NCBI GenBank assembly: GCA_025356335.1
Contig: JANXUF010000123.1
Span: forward strand, 1 to 64,000
Direction: 5' to 3'
Source of the DNA: Actinomycetes bacterium
GTDB lineage: Bacteria > Actinomycetota > Acidimicrobiia > Acidimicrobiales > Ilumatobacteraceae
DNA length: 64,000 bases
Numbering within the stretch: the stretch's first letter is position 1; every line of letters begins with the position of its first letter. The position numbers were made by a program, and so were the translations under genes. The notes beneath the pieces are model-generated. The model ran no database searches, was not told the DNA's origin, and saw nothing but the letters and a program-made list of their open reading frames with translations. Below are positions 8,655 through 15,422 of this stretch, piece by piece.

Positions 8655-9311
8655 GTGACGAACGCCGACGTCGAGCGCACCACTGCGTTGCTGTCGCCGT
8701 CACGGCGGTACATGACGAAGCACAAGCTGCTGGTCATCTCCGCCATCAGCCTGCCGATCCTCCTCATCGTGACCGGGCTCGTACTGGTCGTCGCCAACCT
8801 CGGCGGTGATTCGAGACCTGCGGCTCGGCCGGCGATTCCACTGACGAGGACGCCGGCGGGCGTCACCGTCGCAGCGATTGCTCCACTTCGGCCGATTCCG
8901 TCTGTACTCCCGACCGTCGACCCTCAGACGCAGGCGATCGCCGTCGCCCAGGCGCTGGCGACGAACTTCGCCAGACATGACTACGCAGCGGCCCGCGCCA
9001 TCAGCCCGATGACCCAGGACGACGCCTCGCTGGCGAAGCAGTACCAGCCGGTCACCAAACTCATCGTTGTTCCCGTCGACATCACACCGATCGGACCGAG
9101 CCTGTTCCGGCTGCGCCTCGGTCTCGTCTCGCAGCAGTCGTCGCAAAACACCCCGTCGACCGTCTTCTACTGCGTCGATTGGACTGTCGATGCGGCCGAC
9201 GGCACCGTCGTCCAGGGCAAGTCGGCGTCGCTGAAGACCGTACCGGCACAGGTCGGAGCCACCGAGTTCCCGGCATTCGTACCGACCTGTCACCACGCCG
9301 CGCTGACCTGA
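8655..9311 (+). CDS. Membrane-anchored hypothetical protein
   Basis: Predicted 218 residues from GTG (MTNADVERTT). One transmembrane helix at about 25-47 (LLVISAISLPILLIVTGLVLVV) follows a basic cytosolic stretch, then a Pro/Ala-rich linker (50-85) and an outside domain of about 130 residues with VAQALATNFARHDY, which resembles NTF2-like or lipoprotein-associated domains. No catalytic motif is recognised. Its 3' end overlaps that of cobD on the opposite strand by 22 bases. Confidence 0.65.
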   Translation: MTNADVERTTALLSPSRRYMTKHKLLVISAISLPILLIVTGLVLVVANLGGDSRPAARPAIPLTRTPAGVTVAAIAPLRPIPSVLPTVDPQTQAIAVAQALATNFARHDYAAARAISPMTQDDASLAKQYQPVTKLIVVPVDITPIGPSLFRLRLGLVSQQSSQNTPSTVFYCVDWTVDAADGTVVQGKSASLKTVPAQVGATEFPAFVPTCHHAALT

Positions 9312-10153
9312 CGGCCGTCGCTACTCGGCGCAGCTCGTCGTCGCGAACGAACGGCCCCCGTCAGCTCGATCGCCAACATCGCCGAAGCCGACAGCGCACT
9401 GACCTGCCGGCGCAGCGCGGTGGCTCTGGCGATGTCGGCGGTCGATGGAGGATCGCCTGCACCCAGCAGCCCGCGGTCTTCGACCCGGCCGTCATAGCGA
9501 TTGATACCGCCGAGACGGATGCCGAGACGGTGGGCGAAAGCACCCTCGATCGTCCCGCCGTTCGGTGACGGGTGCGACCTCGCCTGATCGACAACACTGC
9601 GCCAGACGGAGCGCCGGTCGTTCATCGGCACGATTGTCAGCGCGGATGTCAGTCGAGCGGGCAGCCAGTTGACGAGGTCATCGAGCCGGGCGCTAGCCCA
9701 TCCGAAGCGCTCGTAGCGCTCGGTGTGGTGCCCGACCATTGCGTCCATCGTGTTGATCGCCCGATACGCAAGGACTGCTGGCGCCCCGCCGATGGCAGCC
9801 CACATCATCGGTGCGGTGACCGCATCGACGGTGTTCTCGGCGACCGACTCGATCGTTGCCCGAGTGATCTCCTCGGCCGTCAACGTGTCGCTACGCCGTC
9901 CGACGAGCGAGCGCACGGCGACCCGGGCCTGTTGGAGGTCGTTGCCCTGCAACTGTTCGCCGATGCGCTGCGCCTCGGTGTCGAGCATCCTGCCGGCGAT
10001 GCTCAAGCTCGCCGCCACGACGCACGCCAGGCGCCGGCCGAGCAGGCGGTCGAGTATGAGTCCGGCTGCGGCACCGAGTGCAACTCCGGAGGCCGTGTAC
10101 GTCACGCCGACCAGACGGGAGTCCCGATAGAGCGTCCGTTCCACCCGCAGCAT
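9290..10153 (-). CDS. cobD: Adenosylcobinamide-phosphate synthase (CobD/CbiB), N-terminus anomalous
   Basis: Membrane enzyme that attaches aminopropanol (phosphate) to adenosylcobyric acid. The first usable ATG (10153) gives 287 residues, with conserved TLTAEEITRATIESVAENTVDAV, INTMDAMVGH and the region ending LGGINRYDG. Homology continues upstream of this ATG in the same frame: codons 10213-10156 read DRLLGEPQARWHPVAWFGTT, the hallmark N-terminus of CbiB. Yet no ATG, GTG or TTG occurs in that frame before the TAG at 10259-10261. A GTG at 10239 followed by a Leu-rich stretch lies in another frame, so a one-base indel near 10216-10236 or a non-standard start is likely. It is unlinked to cobOUS. 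Confidence 0.85.
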   Translation of the reverse strand: MLRVERTLYRDSRLVGVTYTASGVALGAAAGLILDRLLGRRLACVVAASLSIAGRMLDTEAQRIGEQLQGNDLQQARVAVRSLVGRRSDTLTAEEITRATIESVAENTVDAVTAPMMWAAIGGAPAVLAYRAINTMDAMVGHHTERYERFGWASARLDDLVNWLPARLTSALTIVPMNDRRSVWRSVVDQARSHPSPNGGTIEGAFAHRLGIRLGGINRYDGRVEDRGLLGAGDPPSTADIARATALRRQVSALSASAMLAIELTGAVRSRRRAAPSSDGRQVSAAW

Positions 10154-10260
10154 CGTCGTTCCGAACCAGGCAACGGGATGCCAGCGCGCCTGGGGTTCCC
10201 CGAGGAGCCGATCGACGACGACAGCGACAGCAGCAGCACCAGGTTCGATGCGCCGATGCT

Positions 10261-10365
10261 AACGGGATGCTGAAATTGTGGCCCCGGCGCGGCAGGCGGT
10301 CGGCGCGGAACACCAGGTCACAGACATACTCTGCCAAGCCGGCTGGTAAATTTCAGCATCCTGTT
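10261..10365. repeat. 17-bp inverted repeat flanking 71 bases
   Basis: AACGGGATGCTGAAATT (10261-10277) and AATTTCAGCATCCTGTT (10349-10365) are inverted copies with one mismatch. They enclose 71 GC-rich bases between the end of the thiolase-like gene and the cobD N-terminus. The enclosed DNA has no recognisable gene. It may be a long terminator or leader hairpin, or a tiny mobile-element remnant. No flanking target duplication was noticed. Confidence 0.5.
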
Positions 10366-10382
10366 CAGGCGTGGAGCGGGCG

Positions 10383-11525
10383 TTACACGCTGAGGACGGT
10401 GCAGGCGGAGATCCCCGGGGCGCCGTAGACATGGGTGAAGGCCGTCTTGACCTCGTTCTTCACCTGACGTGCTCCGCCCTGGCGGCGCAACTGGACGACA
10501 GATTCGTACACCTGTCGGAGACCGGATGCCCCGATCGGCTCGCCGTTCGCCAGGCAGCCACCGTCGGTGTTGACCGGCAGCGAACCGTCGAGTTGCGTTG
10601 CTCCACTGCGGATCAGGTCCTCCTGGCCACCGTCTTCGATGAAGCCGCATTCAGCGAGATGCATGACCTCGGCACCTGATTCTGTGTCCTGTACCTGCAC
10701 GACGTCGACCTCGTCAGGCCCGACCCCGGCCTGTTCGAACGCCGCCTTCGCCGCAGCGACCGACGGCGAGTTGCCACGCTGATCGGCGAGGCTCGGGTTG
10801 AAGACCTCGAACGAGCCGAACGGTCGCGACCGCAGCACGGCGGAACGCAGCAGTACCGGCTTGTCGGTGAACTTCGAGGCAACGTCGGTATTGGCGAGTA
10901 CGAGACCGACGCCGCCCTCACCGGGCGAGCAGAACATGTACTGCGTCAGCGGGTTGGCGATCATCGTCGATTCGAGGATCTGCTCCTCCGTCATCGGTGC
11001 CCTGCGCCAGGCGTTGGGGTTGAGCGAACCGTTGTGGAACGCCTTGGCGGCGACCTTGGCAAGCGTCTCCCTGGTGATACCGAACTCGTGCATATAGCGC
11101 TGGATCTTCATGCCGAAGAATTGCGTCGTGAGCATCATTCCCGTCTGGCCGTACCAGTCGCCGATCCCGTAGTCGGAGGGCTGCGGATCGAATGCGCCAC
11201 GGGGGTGCTTGTCGAATCCGATCACCATCACGACGTCGGCGGCGCCGGCCTTGATGGCGTTGTAGGCGCTGATCAGTGCACTGCCACCAGTGGCGCAACC
11301 GTTGGACACATTGATGAACGGCACACCGGTGAGGCCGAGCGTGCTGACGAGCGTGTCGGCATTGCCGGCAGCCGCCGACCCGCCGAAGGCGTACTGCACG
11401 TCGCTCCACTGCGCGCCGGCGTCGGCAAGCGCGGCTCTGGCGGCGAAGGCCCCCTGTTCCATTCCACTGATGTCATGGCGTCCGAACGGGTGCATCCCGA
11501 CTCCGACAATCGCTACGTCACTCAT
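10383..11525 (-). CDS. Thiolase-fold enzyme (SCP-x/lipid-transfer type), partner of DUF35
   Basis: Predicted 380 residues with an SCP-x-like thiolase fold: N-terminal VAIVGVGMHPFG, nucleophile position NVSNGCATGG (Cys77), and LPVNTDGGCLANGEPIGASGLRQ near 317-338. The usual GHP histidine is replaced by Glu329, so plain thiolysis is doubtful; Cys375 is near the C-terminus. Proteins of this type with a DUF35 partner act in acyl-CoA side-chain cleavage, by thiolysis or retro-aldol reaction (ChsH2-DUF35/Ltp2 type). The DUF35 gene lies one base upstream. The pair's promoter carries the shared palindrome. The reaction is inferred from the family only. Confidence 0.8.
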   Translation of the reverse strand: MSDVAIVGVGMHPFGRHDISGMEQGAFAARAALADAGAQWSDVQYAFGGSAAAGNADTLVSTLGLTGVPFINVSNGCATGGSALISAYNAIKAGAADVVMVIGFDKHPRGAFDPQPSDYGIGDWYGQTGMMLTTQFFGMKIQRYMHEFGITRETLAKVAAKAFHNGSLNPNAWRRAPMTEEQILESTMIANPLTQYMFCSPGEGGVGLVLANTDVASKFTDKPVLLRSAVLRSRPFGSFEVFNPSLADQRGNSPSVAAAKAAFEQAGVGPDEVDVVQVQDTESGAEVMHLAECGFIEDGGQEDLIRSGATQLDGSLPVNTDGGCLANGEPIGASGLRQVYESVVQLRRQGGARQVKNEVKTAFTHVYGAPGISACTVLSV

Positions 11526-11526
11526 T

Positions 11527-12024
11527 TCAGGCTCCTGTGTTCGAAGGGTTCGCTGCGGTCGTGAAGACTGCGGGTCGGGCTGCAGATACGGGCTGGAAGG
11601 CGAAGGTGACGAGGGCGTCGTCCGTCACCGACGAGTGGAATGGGACGATGACGAGTTCCATCGGCATACCGATCTTCACATCGTCGAGCCCGACACCGAC
11701 GATCAGCGTCTCGACCTTGACTTCGCCAGGCAGGGCGACATAGCCGACGAGGTACGGGGTGAAGTCGACGGGTCCCTCGTACGGAGGTGATTTCGGGCGG
11801 AAGCCCTGGACGGTCCAGGTCCACAGTTCACCGGTCGTCGCCAGCAGGTACTGCTCGGTGTCGTCGGCGGTGCACCGCGAGCATCCGCTCGTCGAGGGGA
11901 ACGTCACCAACCCGCACGCCTTGCAGCGGCTGCCGATCAGGCGCGGCTGCTCGGCTGGCCAGGTGAAGAGTCCTGCCTCGATCGCCCGAGCCGTGGTATC
12001 GACCGTTTCCGTCAACACAGTCAT
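11527..12024 (-). CDS. DUF35 OB-fold/zinc-ribbon protein (thiolase partner)
   Basis: Predicted 165 residues from ATG 12024, which follows GAGGGGGACGA. A rubredoxin-like zinc ribbon (CKACG ... CSRC, about 36-52) precedes an OB-fold (LWTWTVQGFRPKSPP through PMELVIVPF). DUF35 proteins bind a thiolase-like subunit and help hold the CoA ester; together they form thiolase or aldolase complexes in steroid and acyl-CoA breakdown. It ends one base before the thiolase start. It is divergent from the acyl-CoA dehydrogenase at 12100, with a palindromic operator candidate midway. Confidence 0.85.
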   Translation of the reverse strand: MTVLTETVDTTARAIEAGLFTWPAEQPRLIGSRCKACGLVTFPSTSGCSRCTADDTEQYLLATTGELWTWTVQGFRPKSPPYEGPVDFTPYLVGYVALPGEVKVETLIVGVGLDDVKIGMPMELVIVPFHSSVTDDALVTFAFQPVSAARPAVFTTAANPSNTGA

Positions 12025-12051
12025 ATTCGTCCCCCTCGTGGACTTCGTCGT

Positions 12052-12067
12052 ATTCCTCATAATATAT
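12052..12067 (+). promoter_or_regulatory. Cluster palindrome, site A (candidate operator)
   Basis: ATTCCTCATAATATAT, one of six copies close to ATTCNTCATGATNAAT. It is centred between the divergent DUF35 (start 12024) and acyl-CoA dehydrogenase (start 12100) genes, well placed to control both. It shares the exact 12-mer CGTATTCCTCAT with site F before the gntR gene. Confidence 0.6.
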
Positions 12068-12099
12068 GTCAAGACGTATTGAGTGCTAGAGGGGCCACC

Positions 12100-13374
12100 A
12101 TGACGACGACAGAAATCCCTGCTTCATCCTCGACCGACCTCGACGGTTTCCGCCGTCAGGTCCGTGCCTTCCTGGCGAGCAACCTCGGCCAGAAGGATCA
12201 TGGCCGCCCGACGAATGCCGGCAGGCCCGACCACGGCGACCTCGATGTGTCGATCTTCCACGACCTGACGTTCGAGCAGGAGCAGGCGCTCGTCGCCAGG
12301 CGTTGCGAGTGGCAGGCGCTGAAGTTTGCGGCCGGCTACGGCGCGCTCTCGTGGCCCGTCGAATTCGGCGGTGCCGGCCTGTCGAGCGCTCACGAGAAGA
12401 TCGTCGAGGACGAGGAAGGCAACTTCGAGGTTCCAGACCGCCACGAGGTCTGCGGCGTCACGACCGGGCTCGTCGCACCGACGATCCGCGCCTTCGGTAC
12501 CGACGAACAGAAGGAGCGATTCATCAGGCCGTTCCTCGACGGGTCACAACTGTGCAGCCAACTTTTCTCAGAACCAGGTGCCGGCAGCGACCTTGCCGGT
12601 GTCGCCACCAAGGCCGTTCGTGATGGTGAAGAATGGGTGCTGTCCGGGCAGAAGATCTGGAGTTCCGGCGCCCAGTACGCGCAGTGGGGACTCGCACTGT
12701 GCCGCACCGATTCGTCGGTCCCGAAGCACGCCGGCCAGACGATGTTCCTCGTGCCGTTGGACCATCCCGGCGTCGAAGTCCGCCCGATCCGCCAGATGAG
12801 CGGCGGGGCGTCGTTCAACGAGGTCTTCCTGACCGAAGCACGCATCCCGGACTCGTTGCGCATCGGACCGATCGGCGAAGGTTGGAAGGTCGCGTTGACG
12901 ACACTGAGTTTCGAGCGTTCCTCGAGCGGCAGCCACTCGACCGTCGGCGGCAACTGGGAACTCGTGCTGCAACTCGCCAGGCAGATGGGCAAGACGGATG
13001 ATCCGGTGATCCGCCAGCAATTGGCCCACCTGTACAGCTTCGAGCAGGTCAGGCACTACCAGGCGCTGCGCAACAAGGCCGTTCCGGCGGGCGGCGTGCC
13101 GGGACCTGGCGGATCGTTGGGCAAGCTGACGTGGACGATCTTCCTCGCCGAAGTGTCCGCCGTGGTGAGCAACCTGCTCGGAGCGAGCATGACCGCCGAT
13201 ACCGGAGAATGGGGCACGTTCGCCTGGAACAAGCACCTCCTCGGTGCTCCGGGGTACCGGATTGCCGGTGGGTCTGACGAAATCCAACGCAACATCATCG
13301 GCGAGCGGGTTCTCGGCCTCCCCGGCGAGCCGCGAGTCGATCGCAACGTCCCCTTCAGCCAGGTCCCCAAGTAG
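12100..13374 (+). CDS. Acyl-CoA dehydrogenase (FadE-like)
   Basis: Predicted 424 residues, ATG after AGAGGGGCCACC. It is an FAD-dependent alpha,beta-dehydrogenase of acyl-CoA thioesters. N-terminal helical domain; LFSEPGAGSDLAG and the WVLSGQKIWSSGAQYA FAD/substrate segment in the middle; C-terminal GAPGYRIAGGSDEIQRNIIGERVLGLP, the usual FAD-contact and tetramer motif. FSEPGAGSD with PKHAGQTMFLVPLD places it among actinobacterial dehydrogenases acting on bulky or branched acyl-CoAs rather than simple fatty acids (inference). It is divergent from the DUF35-thiolase pair and convergent with the SnoaL-like gene, from which a strong hairpin separates it. Confidence 0.92.
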   Translation: MTTTEIPASSSTDLDGFRRQVRAFLASNLGQKDHGRPTNAGRPDHGDLDVSIFHDLTFEQEQALVARRCEWQALKFAAGYGALSWPVEFGGAGLSSAHEKIVEDEEGNFEVPDRHEVCGVTTGLVAPTIRAFGTDEQKERFIRPFLDGSQLCSQLFSEPGAGSDLAGVATKAVRDGEEWVLSGQKIWSSGAQYAQWGLALCRTDSSVPKHAGQTMFLVPLDHPGVEVRPIRQMSGGASFNEVFLTEARIPDSLRIGPIGEGWKVALTTLSFERSSSGSHSTVGGNWELVLQLARQMGKTDDPVIRQQLAHLYSFEQVRHYQALRNKAVPAGGVPGPGGSLGKLTWTIFLAEVSAVVSNLLGASMTADTGEWGTFAWNKHLLGAPGYRIAGGSDEIQRNIIGERVLGLPGEPRVDRNVPFSQVPK

Positions 13375-13404
13375 TTCCACCCCTGAGCAATGGCGTGAAC
13401 GCGA

Positions 13405-13442
13405 GGGAGGGCCCCGGCGACTTGCGTCGGCGGGGCCCTCCC
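13405..13442. terminator. Strong bidirectional hairpin terminator
   Basis: GGGAGGGCCCCG (13405-13416) pairs perfectly with CGGGGCCCTCCC (13431-13442) around a 14-base loop. It lies between the convergent acyl-CoA dehydrogenase and SnoaL-like genes. There is no T-run, which is common in high-GC actinobacteria. Confidence 0.75.
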
Positions 13443-13458
13443 TGACGTGCTCGCTTCT

Positions 13459-13929
13459 TCAGCCGGGAGCGGTGAAACCGTCGACCCAACCGATTTCCAT
13501 CAACTTGTCACTGATCCTCCACACGCCGTCTTGCTTGCGAACCGTGTCCTTGTAGCGGGCAATGATTCGTGAGGTCGCCCCGGGTACTTCCGAGTCGATC
13601 TGATGACTGGTGTGATAGGTCAGCGTCTTTGCCTCGGTCGGGCTGACGAAGTCGACATGGTAGACGGACAGCATGTGGTGCTGCCATGTCTTCGTCGTCG
13701 TCATGCTGTCGACCCACGCAAGCAGATTGTCGCCACCGTCGACCTCGGCGCCGCCGTAGTTGCCGTGTACGTCGTCGGTCAGCGTTGCGCGCAGACCGAC
13801 GTAGTCCTTGGTGTCGATCGTCGAGGCGTAGCGCAGCAGCACGTCGACCACCTGTTGGCGGTCGATGAGGTACTGCACCTTGTCCTCGAGCGAGGCATCC
13901 GCTTGTGATCCGGGATGGAGATCAGTCAT
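13459..13929 (-). CDS. SnoaL-like/NTF2-like domain protein
   Basis: Predicted 156 residues. It starts with a helix VQYLIDRQQVVDVLLRYASTIDTKDYVGLRATLTDD, characteristic of SnoaL_4-type NTF2-fold proteins, and ends in the curved-sheet part RIIARYKDTVRKQDGVWRISDKLMEIGW. Members include steroid isomerase-like and dehydratase-like enzymes as well as non-catalytic binders, so the activity is open. The gene begins 15 bases after the chimeric ABC gene and probably shares its transcript, placing it under palindromes B and C. Confidence 0.8.
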   Translation of the reverse strand: MTDLHPGSQADASLEDKVQYLIDRQQVVDVLLRYASTIDTKDYVGLRATLTDDVHGNYGGAEVDGGDNLLAWVDSMTTTKTWQHHMLSVYHVDFVSPTEAKTLTYHTSHQIDSEVPGATSRIIARYKDTVRKQDGVWRISDKLMEIGWVDGFTAPG

Positions 13930-13944
13930 GTCCTGTCGTCTTTC

Positions 13945-15288
13945 TCAGACGCCCCAGAGGGCTTTGAACTGGGCTTCGAAGTCTGGGACACCTGCATAGT
14001 CCGTCGCCGGAGAGGTCACGTTGTCCTGCGTGAAGATCGGGCGCGGGATGATCGTGTCGGCAATGCTGAAGTCCATTCCCTCGCTGTAGCGAGCCATCGC
14101 ATCCACGACCTGCCATGCACCCTCGACACGGGGCAGTGCCAGCCAGGCAGACGACGTCTTGTCGATCAACGACTGGATCTGGTCGACGTTCGGGACCGCA
14201 CCCATGATCTTGACATCGGACATGCCCGCAGCCTTGAGCGCCTGCGGCAGGCCGGTTGCCAGATCGCCGATAAATGCGTAGACGTACTTCACGTCCTTGT
14301 GCGCCTGCAGGTAGGACACGACCTGCGGGGCGATGTTGCCACCCGTGAGGTCGGCGATCGTCGCCTCGATGGCGTCGACACCACACGCCGTGAGCCCGGC
14401 GATGCCGAGAACCTCGCCGGGGAACAGCTCGAAGTCGAACGGTGCGAGCGTCGATCCCGACAGTTGCGAGACCTGCATTGTCGGTGTTGTCTGTTCCACA
14501 TCGATGCGTGTATGGGCGGCCAATTCGGCCTGAAGGCGGCGACCGAGCAGCAACTCCGCGAGTTGCTCGCCACTGAGACCTGACACCGGGACCGAGGCGA
14601 CGAGCTTGCCATCGCGAAGCACGGTGACCTGATCGCACAGGTCGAGGACTTCGTCGAGGTGGTGAGAGATGAAGAGAATTGCCGTGCCTCCGGCGGCGAT
14701 ACGGCGCAGCGCGGTGAACAGTCGTTGCGCCTCGGCACCGGGAAGCGAAGCCGTCACCTCGTCGAGCACGAGCAATTGGAACGGAACCGACGTGTCAGCT
14801 GCGTAGAGCGCCCGCGCCAGCCCGACGGCAGTGCGTTCGGATTCGGCGAGCGCAGCGATCGGCATGTCCGGAGCGATGTCGTAGCCGAGTTTCGCGAGCG
14901 CCTGCTGTGCGTCGGCACGGTCATCTACGCGGCGGACGCGGCCGAGCGAAAAGCTCGTGACGCCGAGACGAAAGTTCTCGGCGACGGTCGTCGTTTCGAT
15001 CAGGCCGAGGTCCTGATGCACGAAACGCAGGCCGGCGGCGAGTGCAGCAGCAGCCGAGCCGAGCTGGAACGGCACACCGTTGACAGCGGCAACGCCGCCG
15101 TCGTCGGGTTCGTGGTACCCGGCGAGGATCTTGACGACGGTGGATTTCCCGGAGCCGTTCTGCCCGATCAATGCATGGATTTCACCGGCGCGAACAGTCA
15201 GGTCGACGGAGTCCAGCGCCTTCGTTCCCGGAAAGGTCTTCGAGAGCCCCGTGAGGGTCAATGCCGGCGAATTGTCATTGTCCTGCAC
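13945..15288 (-). CDS. Chimeric protein: sugar ABC ATPase N-half fused to sugar-binding protein C-half
   Basis: One open frame of 447 residues. Residues 1-250 are the first ATPase domain of an RbsA/MglA-type sugar importer: Walker A GQNGSGKST (42-50), Q-loop VHQDLGL, degenerate signature ESERTAVGLARAL, Walker B LLVLDEVTAS (172-181) and switch His SHHLDE. The second ATPase domain begins (FPGEVLGIAGLT) and stops at about residue 300. From about 301, and clearly from 318, the sequence is the C-terminal lobe of an RbsB-like periplasmic sugar-binding protein (APQVVSYLQAHKDVKYVYAF to the end). Most of the second ATPase domain, the permease and the signal-bearing N-half of the binding protein are missing. 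An in-frame deletion (junction near 14390) explains this best; a misassembly is possible. A working transporter is not expected. Confidence 0.85.
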   Translation of the reverse strand: MQDNDNSPALTLTGLSKTFPGTKALDSVDLTVRAGEIHALIGQNGSGKSTVVKILAGYHEPDDGGVAAVNGVPFQLGSAAAALAAGLRFVHQDLGLIETTTVAENFRLGVTSFSLGRVRRVDDRADAQQALAKLGYDIAPDMPIAALAESERTAVGLARALYAADTSVPFQLLVLDEVTASLPGAEAQRLFTALRRIAAGGTAILFISHHLDEVLDLCDQVTVLRDGKLVASVPVSGLSGEQLAELLLGRRLQAELAAHTRIDVEQTTPTMQVSQLSGSTLAPFDFELFPGEVLGIAGLTACGVDAIEATIADLTGGNIAPQVVSYLQAHKDVKYVYAFIGDLATGLPQALKAAGMSDVKIMGAVPNVDQIQSLIDKTSSAWLALPRVEGAWQVVDAMARYSEGMDFSIADTIIPRPIFTQDNVTSPATDYAGVPDFEAQFKALWGV

Positions 15289-15370
15289 GCGTCTTCACCC
15301 CCTGATTCGTGACTCCGCTCCCTGTGCGGTCCCCTGTCGGCACGCGTGCCGATGAGTCGCTTGTCACGTT

Positions 15371-15386
15371 ATTCGTCATGAGGAAC
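15371..15386 (+). promoter_or_regulatory. Cluster palindrome, site B (candidate operator)
   Basis: ATTCGTCATGAGGAAC, a near-palindrome (TTC.TCATGA.GAA) matching the cluster consensus. It lies about 85 bases upstream of the chimeric ABC/binding-protein gene (start 15288). Confidence 0.6.
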
Positions 15387-15406
15387 TTTGTCAACCAGTT
15401 CCCGCG

Positions 15407-15422
15407 AAATATCATGATGAAT
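15407..15422 (-). promoter_or_regulatory. Cluster palindrome, site C (candidate operator)
   Basis: Minus strand ATTCATCATGATATTT, a good match to the consensus. It overlaps the last codons and stop of the acyl-CoA ligase gene and lies 20 bases from site B. The paired spacing suggests two regulator dimers upstream of the chimeric gene. Confidence 0.6.
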
